A DNA stretch of 64,000 nucleotides, taken from positions 1,364,001 through 1,428,000 of the forward strand of contig JAFMOC010000039.1 of the NCBI GenBank assembly GCA_019802505.1, written 5' to 3'. A program made the translations under genes and the position numbers. Under the pieces are notes generated by a model, which saw only the letters and a program-made list of their open reading frames with translations, ran no database searches and was not told the origin of the DNA. This DNA comes from Corydoras sp. C115 (taxonomy: Eukaryota > Chordata > Actinopteri > Siluriformes > Callichthyidae). This document shows, piece after piece, positions 22,760-49,160 of the stretch (positions are counted from its first letter, which is position 1; every line of letters begins with the position of its first letter).

Positions 22760-24775
22760 CATGGCATGAAAAGGCTGAACTGAAACTGCCATATTACCAT
22801 GATGGACTTAGCCATAGACTCAGATGCACTTCTCATCATTCCCACCGTAACACACTTAAGAATCAAAAATTAAGAAATACAACCTGAAACTGTTGTGCAA
22901 AAAGTTCCTTAGCAAAAATTGAAGTCATATTCCACATACCAAATAATATTCAGACTGTTACGAATGGAAAGGGGAAATAAATCAAAGTATTCATGCCCAT
23001 AACATGGGTGAGCTGCATGTATGAAAAGTAAGTTCAGGTCAATATGGTATTCTGAATAAATTGACCTGTGATTAGGGGTAATAGTGTTGTGTAACCACTG
23101 AAATATGTAATTACTGTGAGAGGTGTTGGTGCTTCTAATAAAACAAAACAACCAATGAAATTTAACAGAATGTCAGAATGTGATTCTGCTTACTTTTAAT
23201 AACAGCTTGAGACTCAAGGAAGGACAAATAAAAATTCTTGGTTTTATTTATTTTTGAAATTTTGTTTTATTTTAAATCCCAAAGTTGAATTTTCTCAATG
23301 GTCCTACACATAATATTTCATTATTATATTACAAACATTTTAGAAAACCCATACTTGTTAACATTTATTAACAGCAACATGATACCACCAACTGCACAGA
23401 ATCTTTTACAGTGCCAAACACAGAGTGCTTAAAAACGAGAAAGTATACGAAAATGTAGCAGAAACATAAACAAAAACATTAAAGAGGGAGACTTAAATAG
23501 AATTGGAGTAGAATTGAAGTAACTAAGAAATGGAGTTTTGCGAGCAATATTTTACAATTGTAAACACAACCAGAAAGTTTGTCATTAGAAAAATGTGCCT
23601 TTTAATATATGGGATTTTCTTTTATGGTAAAACATAAAAATGGGTTTTCTATACTGTATGTCATTAAAGTATGAAAATTTAGATGTGATAAATATCATTA
23701 AATAATTATTAAAATTATTGCCATGACAAAATAATGGTTTGAAATAACATTTTATGAAATGATGACAGATCAGCCACAAACTGTGTGTCATTGTTGCATG
23801 TTTCTCATGGAAATGTTCTTAATAAATACACAGTGTCTTTGTACTTGATAATGTATACATATAATATGGAAAATATACAAAAAGTGCTAAATAAATATAG
23901 TATACATGATTTGAAATAGATTTTGGAAAAGTAATTTGAGACAAAGTTGAAATGTAAGCAAAAACTTTAAAAACTTTGTCTGTAAACACGGTAGCATTTG
24001 CAGTAAATACATAAAGAAAAACAGAAATAAGATTGGGTTTTGTGTAAGCACCATTCGGTTTTAAGTGAACTCTTGTGCATTAACAAATATTTGGCTTTGT
24101 TTTTTGTTGTTACTATTTTTTTCACCAAATTATTAAAACATTGACACAGTTCTTCTGCAGATTTGTCAGTGGATATCAGAACTCTGTGCTTGAAACCATT
24201 GCCATGTTGTGAAGTTAAGGTGCAAGATTTGAGATAAAGTTCTTACTAAATAAATGCTCTCAGTCTAAAAGTATTTATTTGATTTTTCTAATCCATATCC
24301 CTATATGTTTTTCATATTGAAACATTGTGTTTGGTATGAACAGGAGTTCTGAGAACATGAGTTCTTTGACTTTACAAAGTAAAAAAGATTTTCCATTTTC
24401 TATTTGGGTCATTTTGAATATTTCAGAGTTTATTACATGAAGAGATTTTATCCTTAATCTTTAATTGCTTTAGATGCACACAGATGGCACGTTGAGTGAT
24501 ATCACTTTATCAGTGCTGAGACGTCTCTGCAATTGGCCAGGCAACACATTCGAGTGTCTTTTCAGAACTGCAGCAGACATTCTGTAAATGTGCGATATTA
24601 CTTGGTTCTTTCATCAGCATGTGAATATTACTCATATACACCTCTCCTGCTTAGTACCTCACATATGCAGCTATAATGCAAAAGTTCTCTGGTTATTTGG
24701 GACATTAGTGCTTCTAGCCCTCTGTCCAATCTCAATGTCCATTCCAATCTCCATAACAGAACATTAAAACACAAG
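22760..24775. other. gene-free AT-rich stretch
   Basis: No repeats of the main families and no exon. 24470-24600 (AGATGGCACGTTGAGTGATATC...) is more complex than its surroundings. Confidence 0.4.
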
Positions 24776-24779
24776 CTCT

Positions 24780-25420
24780 GTCCCAGTTTACTGCCATGCC
24801 AGCAAGTTAGTTGTGTCTCCCTCCCTGCCCCAGTGGTCTTGGAAGAACCTGGACCTTGGAAGCCTTAGAAGGCTCCACAAACACGAGATATTTTGCTTGT
24901 TGCCACAGGGTTGCCTTGGGAGGAGTGGTGAAGATAGAGAGGGTGTAAAAGAAAGAAAAGCAAGGGTAAGAGATAAAACACACAGATGTGTGGGGTCTGC
25001 CTGTTCTTTAAGCCAAGAGGTCTTCTGTCTAACAGCACCATCTAACAATGACAGGTGGTGCACTAAACCCATTCTGCGGTTAAAGTGGGTGGCTCTGTGA
25101 CGAACTATTAGAGTACCACTGGGTTGATAATGGCTGTGACAAATTGTTTCTCCGTGAGCAAGCATCACATGATGGTATCTCATAATTGTTGTATAAAGAC
25201 AAGCAGTTGGCCAAAGTCAATGAAATGCATTTCACAGAATTTTCTTCTCTTCTGGGGTTTGGTTGATGCGCTGCAGGATTTTCCATCAAAGGTCTGGATC
25301 CTTCGGCATGTTGGCAGCTGGTAATGTTTGAGTGACTAACTGGGACTATCCTGGCAATAGTGGCAGTAGATGTGTAGTCCACTGGCTCATCTGCTTGCCC
25401 CATGCTTTAACAGACATGGC
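24780..25420. other. unassigned GC-richer block with overlapping open frames
   Basis: Open frames on both strands (minus 25183-24788, 131 codons; minus 25403-25080, 107 codons; plus 24813-25100, 95 codons) overlap one another. None resembles a family that I know, and the composition (Pro/Ser/His-rich, no domain) is that of non-coding DNA. It lies about 5 kb downstream of the AJAP1 stop. It could be a distal 3' UTR piece, a lncRNA exon, a decayed element or a conserved block. Confidence 0.25.
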
Positions 25421-28400
25421 AAACAGGGTATGGTTTAACATTATCCTCTGGTCCCAGTGTGGGCAGGTTTGAAGGCCACAGTCAGAAAGTTGGCTTATAT
25501 ATTCTATAAATCATGGCCAAAAACAGGCACTTTTACTGTTTTTGATCAGGGTGCTTCATTAGCAGGGTTTTGACAAGAGTATCCAACGATAAAGATTCCA
25601 TAATTGTAACAATCTTTACAATCCTGGCTTTCGGCACCAGCATAATTGATCATACTTACCAGACTAAGGACTAGGGACAGGTGGAATTTTTCAGGCTTGA
25701 AATTAAAATAATTTCTCTCTTATGCACACACATCTAGAACAGCAGACTGTCAGTTTAATCAATCAATTCAGTAGTTTATGCTTCTTTTATCTTCAATGCA
25801 AACAGAAGTTAAAATATTCTTCCAGTAGTGTGCGTATGCTGTTACATCATTTTGCATCAAATGCTTTTATCAACTGTTACCTACAAGACTACACTACAAT
25901 AATCACATTACAAGTAACTTGATAGTTGGTGTCATAGAACAGGGTCAATTATGATACTGCACCACTGAAGCAATGACAGTTGAGGGCTTGATTTATAATC
26001 TCGTTTATCTATTGATTGCAGTCAACAGCTTAATTTTAATTACAATGGTGTCAAAGAAAAACTAATATATTAATTAACTAACCTGTAACATATTTTATAC
26101 TATTGCTAATAAGTTACTTTGAAGTTAATATTTAAGTGTTCTGATTTTTGTAATCTGCAAAAGAAAATAAATAAAACTGGTCAGAATCACTATTAGGAAG
26201 CAATTCCACTCTTTGGAAGCAATTGCCCTTCCGATCCATCTCTACTGGTCTGTAGCCTGCTGTACATCTCTTTTACAGCTCTTTACATATTTTTTTACAT
26301 AATTCTTTTTACAAGTGTACTATAGGACTTATTCTAAAAGGTATGGTGCCAGTGCCATATATATTGATTGTATATAAAATTATAAATTGTATGTAGTTAT
26401 TTAACATTGCGATTTTGCTAAAGATGCATTTGTAAACATACAAGTTCATTCAAGTTATTTATTAATTAATATATGTGTTGTGAAATTTTCTTAATAAATG
26501 CACAGGGAACATGCAAAATCAGAAACCAAATATTGAACATTGAGTTCCATTCAGCACACAGTTTTCATTTTAATCTTACAATAATCATTTCAAGATACAT
26601 CCAGGTATCAAAAAATACTGAGAGTTTTAATGTTTATTATGTACTATAATTTTGTACTGATGAAACTAATTGTGATTATATTAATTTATATGTTTAATAT
26701 CTATAGGATAATATAGGATAATATAGGCCACTGATTGTCAATCTTGAATTACTAAAAATATTAGGTTGGAATAACAGACAGAAATTTTCTTTGACAATTT
26801 AATTCAACTGAGCACCAAACTGGGATTTTGACAATAAAGCATGTGTAATAAGATCATATAATGATTGACTTTATTTCTTATCAGTGCATCAAGGTCATAC
26901 GAACTAAGTTTATTTGTAAACTATAAAATTTCCTTCATCATATCATAACAAATGACTAAGATGATTATAAGTTTAGATCAATTCTGTTGATTTTATGGAT
27001 TTAAACAAACATAGGTAAAAACTAAAATATGTAAAGCTATCATTCTGTTCTACTTTTTGGTGCAGGTGCCTAGATTTAGTTAAGTGGTATACACATTTAT
27101 ATATATACTACTGTCACTGCAGATTCTCCAACTTTTACACCTGTCTTGTGCTTCACCAACCCCATTCTCTTCACCAGCCCAATGCCAGATTTCAACACAA
27201 GTATTTGATCACAGAAGGACAGACTGGACTCTGTCTTCTGTTCACAGTTCTCTGTGCAAGGCCGTTTAAGGATGTTAAATATATTTGATGTAGAAATCAA
27301 ATATATTTAGTGTTTTAGTATTATATTTACTATTACTCATTTGTTTAATTGTATTTATTCAGATATATTATATATCTTTGGCCTTACTTTCTTTTTTTTT
27401 TTTTTGACCTCCGAAACGTGTACTTTTAACATGCAAAGAGACAGACACACACACTCGGACATACCCAGCTGCAAACCCACATTAGAATATGTTAAACCTC
27501 CACTGGGTATGTTAAAAAATTGTGCAGTATCAAGATGGAGGCCCATAGACAGTTGCAACCCTTGCTAAATGTCATAATTTGTGATAAGTATAACAAAATC
27601 TAACTTATACATATATGAAACAATGATGATTGTAGCTTACATGAAAATAATTAATCTGGCAACATTATGAATCTGGTATTCACAATGCATTATAAACACA
27701 TTAATACTGTTTCATAAATTATTTAAAATCCTTCAAAACAGTTGTTAAAAGCCTCTTTTATTGTTAATAGATGTTCAAAACAACAGCCATAAAGTGTTAT
27801 AACAATATGCCATAATGTAACACAAAGGAACATAACATTTCAATGCATATTTTTACTGTTTATTAATTTAGAGAGTGTTTTTACGTTAAAAAAATATTAA
27901 CCATAATCATAAAGGTCTTTTATTTGTGACATATTCCCTTTTGTAAGTTCTAATAACTGCTAATGAAAACCTACAAGCATTCTTTACAGGCATTTATGAA
28001 ATATAGTGCTCAATTATTAGCACATACCAACTAATAAAAGACCTACAGACTTTGAATAAAGTAGAATCATCTTTTAATAGTACATAACAATATTTAAAAA
28101 GAACAATCAAAACTTTTAATGTTTTATGTCCCATAATGTCATAAAGCTTTATGGCATATTGCTAAAACATTTCACGAGCATGATTATAAATGTCTATGTA
28201 CATTTTCAGAGGCTTACCTCAATTATTATAAAGTAATAAACATATTTTAAAAAGTATCATTATAATACTTTTTTTATATTATAATACTTTTATTTTCAAA
28301 ACCTCTGTAATTTGCCTACCAGCAATTGTCTAGCATGGGGCAACTGTCTTCGGGTTTTGCAACTAGCTGCCACTCAAGTGTTTGGCCAATTTACCAAGTT

Positions 28401-30050
28401 TGGTTTGAATATATTTATTGTAATTGCTGTGTCTCAATCATGTGTAAGAATGTAAACAAAGAACATAATATTAACAAAAACATTTTATATATGTATAATT
28501 AAAATTTCTTTACAGTCTAAATAAAAAAAAAATCACTTACACATCACACCAGGTGACATTTGATTACATATATTCTTATATTTCATTACCTTTCAGAAGC
28601 ACACATAAATAATATACATGTGATGAAAGAGCTTTGATAAAAATGACTTGGCACTCATCAATGGCTTGGCACAAAAATAAAGCAGATAGAGCAATATGAC
28701 TGATATTAAGCCCTAGAGTACTGATAACTGTACACATCCAGGTTCTGTATAAAAAAAAAAAAGCTCTCTTCAAACCCCAATGCACTAATGATGGAAATGT
28801 ATTGCCTACCACAGTTAAAAATGTGAGGCCTAGACCAACCCATGACTAAGGCTCTTTGACAGCATTTATATAAAACACAAACCGTCATTCCTGTTCAATA
28901 TGTCTGTGGCCACAGTGTGACTGTCGATCAGTAATTGTACCCAGTGGCAATAGAAATGGCTTGTTCAGATGATACACCACCAGGAATGACTGACTATTGA
29001 ATCTAAATAATTTATAATCTCAGTGTTTCATGAGTTCAGAATGCACCACAAGTGAATGATGAGTAACCCGTGTGTACAAAAATAGAGAAAACTATTCTAT
29101 TTAAAACAGGGCCTAAAGACAATACAGTAAACTCAATAGCTGGCCATGGTTCTCGTTGGACCTTTTACATATTTTCTCTAATCAAATAGTGCTTCTTATA
29201 AATATTTTTGGATGTCTGTAACACATTTTCTTCAACTATTTTAAAACAGTTCAAATACATATTTGTACTTTCTTTACAAAAAAAAAAAAAAAAGTCACGC
29301 GTCAATACATAATACTGTTGCAGAAACAGCTCCTCATTGTGTCTGTAGTTTCTGTCAAACTCCCAGACGTGTCCCATTTGTACATATTGGCACATATTGG
29401 CGTTATTGGCACAAAGTTCTGAAAAGTCTGTTCACCCTTTCACAGAAAGCAGCCTGCCAGGAACAGCTCTCCAAGATGTTTGCAGTGATCCACCCAGACA
29501 TGTCTACACATACAGTGATATATGTATATAATATAGTAAGGATACCGGTTCATTTTTAAAAGACCAAAGATCATTGGAAAATAATCTGAAGTGGCAATTG
29601 TAAGATGGCTCACTTTGCAATCAACATAGAAAAATAATCTTCACATCTTCTGTGTCCAGGTTGATCTACTGCTTATACAAAACTGCATGTCCTTCCTGAT
29701 CTTCTTTCTGTAGTACTTGGGTTGTATGTGTTTGTGGGTGTGTGTGTGTTTTGTTCCTTACTTAAGAATTCAAGGTTTTCCAGTGAGATTCCGTTCTGTA
29801 AAAAGTAAAATGATTAAATTAGAACAATTAATGGGTCTAGTTATAACTAAATTCATTTGGCATTACATTGGTTTAGCATTACACACAATAAACAAATTAC
29901 ATGATCCATCATAACTGTATACCTTTCAACTAAGAACTCCACATGGCTTATTACAGCATATTCATAGGTATTTCTATATACTATGACTTTTTGGCAGCAT
30001 TTAATTTCATCCACAATTTACTCTCCTGGTAAACATTAACAAATAATATT
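25421..30050. other. gene-free AT-rich stretch downstream of AJAP1
   Basis: No main-family SINE and no exon. Holds a short tandem (GGATAATATA twice, 26704-26727), a 12-bp inverted repeat at 27913/28044 and T- or A-runs at 27391 and 29278. The part near 28.5-30.0 kb could be 3' UTR of a longer AJAP1 transcript (inference). Confidence 0.4.
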
Positions 30051-30064
30051 TACTTGCAAGACAA

Positions 30065-30108
30065 TTTATTGTGTTTTCCAGTTTCATTAAAGATTATAAG
30101 GATTTATT
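30065..30108 (-). terminator. ajap1: candidate AJAP1 polyadenylation signals
   Basis: Reading the minus strand past the stop, AATAAA hexamers occur at 30108-30103 and 30070-30065, about 190-230 nt after the TGA. The DNA below is U/G-rich on that strand. In AT-rich sequence such hexamers are common and the real 3' UTR may be much longer, so these are only the first candidates. Confidence 0.25.
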
Positions 30109-30292
30109 TTATTATAAGCTTGTGTTTGTCATGTGTAACAGGTGCAGCAATAATTGTGGAGGTGACTTTAAAATGTATGAGTAATGTAAATGGATTTGTA
30201 TTGTCATTTCTTTGTTAAACTGCTAAGAAATAAAACATACCAAGGGTCCAAACTGAGCAAGTTGTAGCAATACGCAGGTAGTAAAAGTCCCC

Positions 30293-42018
<11,726 letters not shown>

Positions 42019-42532
42019 GGAACTGTAAAGAAGAGAATGAGTCATGAGCGTAATAAGGCCATCTTAACCAACACATTCTCCACCCCCTAGCATCACCTTG
42101 ATAAATGAAAATGGTAAGCAAGCAGATGGGTTACTGCTTTTTATTCCACCAGCTCAGAAATATGCTTGCAACAGTTCAGTTCATTGTTCTTAATAAAGTT
42201 TAATATATAAATTTAATATCATGCATTGTGCTGCTTCTTAATGTACTAACTCTTGTTGTGTAATTATTTATTGTGTACTTTATTTCTTGTTATAAAGGCA
42301 AAAGTAAGTGTTTCTTTAATGGTTTCTTTAAAGGTTTATGTCATAAAATAACAACAACAATAAACAAAAGCTCATCTCATCATCTTCTGTTTAATATTCT
42401 ATTAGGGTTTTTGGGATATGGTAAAAAATAACAACAGTGACTTTGTATAAATGTAATCTCAGAAAACCTTTAGGCAGATGGACTACCAGAACAGAACATT
42501 ACATAGCAATTTATTAGAATTAAATACAAGTT

Positions 42533-42884
42533 GGGTGGCACGGTGGCTTAGTGGTTAGCACGTTTGCCTCTCAGCACTAGGGATTCCCGGTTCGAATCCC
42601 CATCTTGTGGAGTTTCTCCCCGTATCTGCGTGGGTTTTCTCCGGGTTCTTCGGTTTCCTCCCATAGTCCAAAAACATGGATCAATTCAATTGAGTTCTCC
42701 AAATTGCTCCATATAGAGTGTGTATGCGTGCGTGTCTGTGTGAGTGAGTGTGTGCCCAGCGATAGATTGACGCCCTGTCCTGGGTGTATCTGCCCAGCGC
42801 CCGAAACGTTCTCCCCTGGTTGAGCATGGGGAACCCCACCGTGATCCTAATATAGGATAAAGCGGAAGATAATAAGTGAATGAA
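42533..42884 (+). mobile_element. full-length SINE in AJAP1 5' intron
   Basis: GGGTGGCACGGTGGCTTAGTGG head with perfect B box GGTTCGAATCC, through to the GATAATAAGTGAATGAA tail. Perfect 12-bp duplication TAAATACAAGTT (42521-42532 and 42885-42896). Confidence 0.96.
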
Positions 42885-45800
42885 TAAATACAAGTTCAAA
42901 CGTAGTTCATTTATATAGTGCTTTACAGTAGTGCATTTCCTGAGTAGTTTAAATCTTGTAAGCCTGAATTCCTTTCCAACGATATTGCTGGGGCAAGACT
43001 GGTATTATGAGGAGTTTCAGGCTGCTGGACGGAAAACAGTTCACCAATCATGACATACAGATGTCTAATTCACTCATACCATCATCCACCACCTTAATAA
43101 CACTTGCTCTGTGTGTGTCCTGATCACCAGAGAACAGAATAAAGTAGAATAAAAAGTTATGTAGAGAAACAAATGGACTACAGAATGTAATTGTAGAACT
43201 ACAAGTCCATCTATATGGTAATATGGTTAGTGGATCTGAAATCATGAGGACAAGACACTGCATAGACACCAAAAGGACATTGAGTGTAGAACTGAAAAAA
43301 TCCCTGTAAGTGTAAATCTCATAATATTATAGCTGTTCCAAGAACTTAAAATTGGCACTTAAAAATAATTCAAATTTATTAGTGTGTATTCAAAGCTCAA
43401 GGTTGCCATACAGATCATTAGAGACAGACTAGTAATTAGGCCTACTGTGAAACACAAGTGCATTGTAGAGAAAGCAAGATCAGAACAATGTACAAAAGAA
43501 TCAGATTACACCACAGACATGATGAATGTGAACTGAAAGTTACGAAGCAATTAATTTTGTTGATAAAATTTGAATGTGCATGTGGCTTATTTGATAAGAA
43601 GCATTATCAAATCAATAAACCAGGTCATTAACCTTCCTGTTGCATTTACCATTTTACACATTACTCAGATATCTGTCAACCTTGGACACATGGCTTAAGT
43701 CTAATAAAATACTGTGTGTACTAATTGTGTGTGTATCTATAGATTTAATATATTACTATATATATATATTAAAGATCACATTTATGCCCTGCATTTGTTC
43801 TCTTTTGGTGCGACAGTATAGGCTATTCTCTCGCAGGTGCATAATAAACTTCACATGAGCCAGCCAAAGGGACAATTTGAATGTAGACGAGTATTGATTT
43901 AGATGTGCTGCTACTTTGTCAGGGTATATCTGTAATTTGAAATGTCCTTCAGCAGCTGTCAAAGGTTACATTAAAGAGATTAGCAACCTTACAGCCACTG
44001 TCACTCATGTGTCCACACTAATAAAAGCTAAATATTGACATGCATGTCCACCATTTAGTTTGTGTACCATACTGAGGAAGCATCAGTAAAGGGAGAGTAA
44101 ATTGTCCAAATGTACCTGGGAAATATCCAGTTCTCTTGGGAAACCTATTGGACAGACCATTCTAGAGTTGTTTTGGTAAAGTACATCAATGCATTATTTG
44201 CAGAATATAAAATAAGGACTTCTAAGAACACTGACAAACTGTCAAACATTCTGGAGGTCTATAGATGCTCCGGGATTGTTTTGCTGCTTCCAGCATTCGA
44301 TGTGTTGACTATGTACAAGGCATCATGAAATCTGAAAACTACAAAAAATAAATAAATAAATTGGAGTATGATGCAAAGCAGCAGTGCCAGAAAGCTAGGA
44401 GTTCTAAACTGTCCAGGAGTCCAGATCCAAATCCTTCAAAACAGAAGTTGGAAATATTCAAATATTGGGTGTTCAAGAGCCAGAGCAAATGACAAAAATG
44501 TGTATAGTACAAAAATGTGTATAGTTCGGTATAAAAAAAAATTGTAAAATGGAGCAATGGTTTTAGTTTTTATTTTATTTATAAATAACTAAAACTACAG
44601 ATTCCTCTCTATCTAGAGTATAAAATGATGTCAGAATTGACTTCTTTCTGCCTTTTACTCCAATGTAAACAAATTAAACAAACGTGTAACAAACATATTT
44701 GTATTTGCAAAAATGTTCTGGAAGTGCAGTGGTGAAAAATATCTTTGGTGACTACATGACTACATAATTATAAATTACAACTAATTTAGTGTCCCCACTA
44801 AAGCAACCCATCTATAGTCTCCTTATTTTGTGAGAATCAGGGGCTTCATCATTACTTAACCAAACAGATGCATTTGACTGTCTATCTGTTCTTAAAATCC
44901 AGATCTTTGCTGACAACAAGCAACGTATCTCTTACTTCAGCCCATCAGAAGAAAAACCCCTGCTGAGTTACTGCCTTGTACTTGTTTTTATGGCCTGCCG
45001 AATGTTCCCTCGCCCTTTTGTCTGTCTGATGCTGTGTGTCTCTCAGCCATCCGTATCATCAAAGACCCAGCTACTTCAAAAAAGAGATGTTTGTCATGTT
45101 TGTCAAAGGTTGAGAAGAATAACCTGAAATGTGCATGTGGATAGAACAAATAATAGCAAAATTAATGAATGAATGTATTTTGGTATTTTACAGGACATTG
45201 ATGCAAATGAAAACCAATTACTTTGTTTTATTTGAATGTAAAATGAATATTTTCAAATCAATCAAATTCGTACTTTTTCAGAACAAAAAAAAAGAGACCG
45301 CATTTTATAAAATATACATTTGCTTTTAATAGTATGGAAAGTGTGTGTGTTCCCAATATAAATCCACACCATTGCTTCTGACATACTTACTTTTTGGGAA
45401 CCTGCAGAGGTTTATATACTCTTTACAATCACCAATAAACGACTCAAGATGTGATTGGTGGTTAGTGCTACCATGTGCAGGGGAACCTTTTAGGTGATGT
45501 GAAAGTTGTTATTGTTTTTTATAATTTCTCAATTAGTTGGTTTGGAAAAGTTTATTTTTTCCAAAAAAAAAAAAACACCAAGAAATGACCAATTATTCAC
45601 AAATAAACATTTTCACCATTGCAGGAAATAGCTCAAGCTCAAGCCCAGAAGAGCTAGTACACTATAAAGACAAATAAAGTATTGTATAGTACTGTGACAC
45701 ATTTAGGAACATTTCTGACATTGTTTTTAAGTGTGTAAGTTCTTTCTACAAGATGTTTCGAGTGTGTGCATAAAATGTTTGCTTATTTATCCAGAAGGGT

Positions 45801-48800
45801 GAGATCTGTGAGGTCAGACACTGATATTGGACAGGGCGTGACTAGATTATTATCCCAGAGGTGTTTAATGGAGTGAGTTCAGGTATTTGTGTGTATCAGT
45901 ATCATCAATTCTTTTAAACCAAACTCACACAATTATAACTTTACCTGACCTTACCTTGACCCTGCTTTGTGCACTATGGCAGTTATACTAAATTGAAAGC
46001 TGAAAGCATACAATTTTACATAATACTTGATTCTGTGATTGATTTTAAACCCCATTGTGTATTGGATTATTGAAATCCAATTCAATACAATACATTCAAT
46101 ACAATTCCACATCAATGAAATAATTAAAATGTGTTTTTAAATACTTTTTCCATGCTGTGTAGTACTGACATATTATAACAGACACTGTGTTAGAAATTAA
46201 AGTGAGCCAGGCATCGGCATTTGTGATTAACAATGAGAAAAGTAATGTCAATGTAGATGTTAAAGAAGAGGCAGCACATTTCGGCAAAGCATCATTATAC
46301 AGTCATTACATCTTAACACCAATATTGAGAGCCATTTAAATATAGTATATCAATATCAATTCAATTCAATTAAGTAACACATTGATGTAATAGAAGTTCT
46401 TTTCTCAAGAGCTGCAGGATTGAAAGAAAGGAACACAAGGGAACTAACACATCATTTAATGATGTAAGTCTGAGTTTCCACTGAATAGACACTGAATTTT
46501 AAGTACAAAGACCTTCATTTGTCAAATTCAGCATTTCAACTCTGGCTGATTTCACAGTAATCTCAGTCAGATAAGCACTGCCATTGCAAGATATGCAAAG
46601 CTATGTTTCAATGTGATTTTTCACTGGAACAAGTAAACACTTAGTCATTACTCAAGACTTACATAAATGTAATAGTGGATATTAGCTAGGCCTTGCATCT
46701 AGTAACCCAGGGAAAAAAATATAAAACCCCCTTGTAGTTTATTATCTTGCTTTTAGAAATGACTACTTTAATGATCAGAGTATTTTTATTTAACATATTA
46801 TTTAAAATGGTGACAGGTAAAAAAGCTCACTGTCTGGATGAATCTATTGTTGCATCAATGGTCAGGTTTAGATTAAGAAATATCATATAGCAATAAATGT
46901 AGTGTTGAGTGCCTGAATGTATGAACTTTTCAAGTTATCCTTTTTCTCTTATATTGTCATTTCCATTTGTCTTTCCTGGTGCGCTTAAACTTATATTATC
47001 AAGTGGTTCAGAAAGCATAAGAAATCTTTTTGGTCTTCACAAACTTTTTAAAAGTTCTTGGGATGTTCTGAAGCAGACTTTATACAAGACTAATTAATAC
47101 AAGTTCTAAAAAATATAGTTGTCAATCAGCTATATAGACAACCAATCAAAACATGCTCTAAATGAAATACCTGTCCATTACAGGTTGATCAGACACATTA
47201 ATACACTAGTTCACAAACTTAAAAACAGCATGTCCTATTGATTTAACATGTCTGTAGTAGAAAATCTAAATACACAGATGCAACCCCAGGAGCACACGCA
47301 TGAGAACAAATTAATGCCAACACAGTCACAGCTTAGCACTTCAATGTTGATATGCAGTAGTGTTACTTTTTGCATTACATACTGCCACCCACTGCACATA
47401 TGTCAAACTTGAACTTATGAAAGAGGCAATATATATTTTTTCATTCTAATATTTTAACAGAAGTTTAAATCTGTGTGACAAAATGTTCTATGGATAAAAC
47501 AGTAATTAGCAAATTTTCTTTTCCCTTTTTTTGGCCTGCTGGTCACAATACTGGTAATAATAAACTAACCCGTCATTTAGCACCTGAAATCACTGACACC
47601 AGAATTCACCTATGACTTTTGTGACCTTCCATTGAAGTATATTAAGCACATCAGAATGACAAATTAGACACAAAAAATAGTCAATATTAGGTTAAGAATC
47701 TCACAGCTAGGTTTTTTTTTTTACCATGTTGACACAAAAGAAATTAGTTCTACTAGATCAGGCAGACAACTAATACTTCGGGTATTTTTTAAATTAATTT
47801 ATTTATTATTTTCTGTTGTTCTTTTACAATGCCCTAATGTGAACAATTTTAAATTGGTTTATCTATGAACGAATGGATGGCAGTAGCAATCTTGCCAGAT
47901 TTGGTATAGATAGAACCAACTATAGAGAAATAGTTCACAAATTTATATATTTTCCTGTATGTGGTGCTACAGGGATGGTTTGATTAAAATCAAATATAAT
48001 GATCAGACTGTTCTCTATTAATAATTCATTAAAATGCACTGTAGGTGCATTTTATGTTCTTAGGTCCTATAAACTATGTGTCATTTAGACAGTATAACTG
48101 CAAAATATTTTAACATTTAAAAAATAAATGTCAAATTGGGACAGATGTAAAAATAATTTAATAATTTAATTCTGTACTATCTAATGTATTTTACAGTGCT
48201 GGCAAACACAATCACTGGGGGACTCTTTAATTCAACTGACTTGCATATGAAATGTAGGAAGAAATAACATGGAAATATTGGGAGAACATACAAAATCTAA
48301 AAAGTAAGCCAGGCCACATAACTTAAAATAAAACACAGCATCATCTTGCTTTGAGACATCAATGCTACCCACTGCACCACTGCACTGCCTAAGATAACAA
48401 ATTTAAATAGAAAAGTGAAATAAAACAAGTAATTTACCAAGATGTTCACGAGCCAGGAACACGTCAGTTCGTTTCGTCATACATTATACAAGTCTTTGGA
48501 ACTAGTGGGAGATTAGCATACTTCCATCTTCCCTTATTTACTGTGTTGAAAAAAAATGCTGGAAACAATAATAAAAAAACCTCCTTGGTGATTAGCAGGG
48601 TTGAAAACTGGCAACCGCACAGACGATTTTCTTAAATTTTTTTACACATCAAAGATTCTGTGACAAAAGCATCTTTCAAGATAATTAAAAAAAAATACAT
48701 CCAGGCTATTTGTTTTATCTCATGTACAATATGGATGGATGGATGTCTCTGGGCCAACCACATCTTCCAACAACAGAGCTAAAACAACAAACAATGTATC

Positions 48801-49124
48801 ATAGTATTATTATATTATTACATTCAAATACATAAAAAAAGTAAAAGTTTTGTTTCATTTAGCTCATTTCAATAATCATAAAAAAGATGTGGGTGTCTGA
48901 ACTTGTGTAATAATCACAAACACATTTTCCTACTCATCAGAGAGGATTCATCAGTTCTGACATTTACAATGACCTGAATTAATGAAAACCTTCGCACACA
49001 AGTCTGAATCTGAAAAATAAACTGACCTTCTTCTATCCTCTGCCATTCATATCTAATGCACGCTTTGCTTATTCAACTTTTCTTGGCATGACTAATATAG
49101 CATACAATATGACCACAGAAATGT

Positions 49125-49128
49125 ATAT

Positions 49129-49159
<31 letters not shown>

Positions 49160-49160
49160 C
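49125..49160. repeat. (TA)n microsatellite
   Basis: TA units with one TATTATA interruption. Confidence 0.9.

Noticed and set aside
24788..25403. 131- and 107-codon minus-strand frames as genes
   Set aside because: They overlap each other and a plus-strand frame, show no domain, signal or splice context, and have low-complexity composition. Kept only as an unassigned block.
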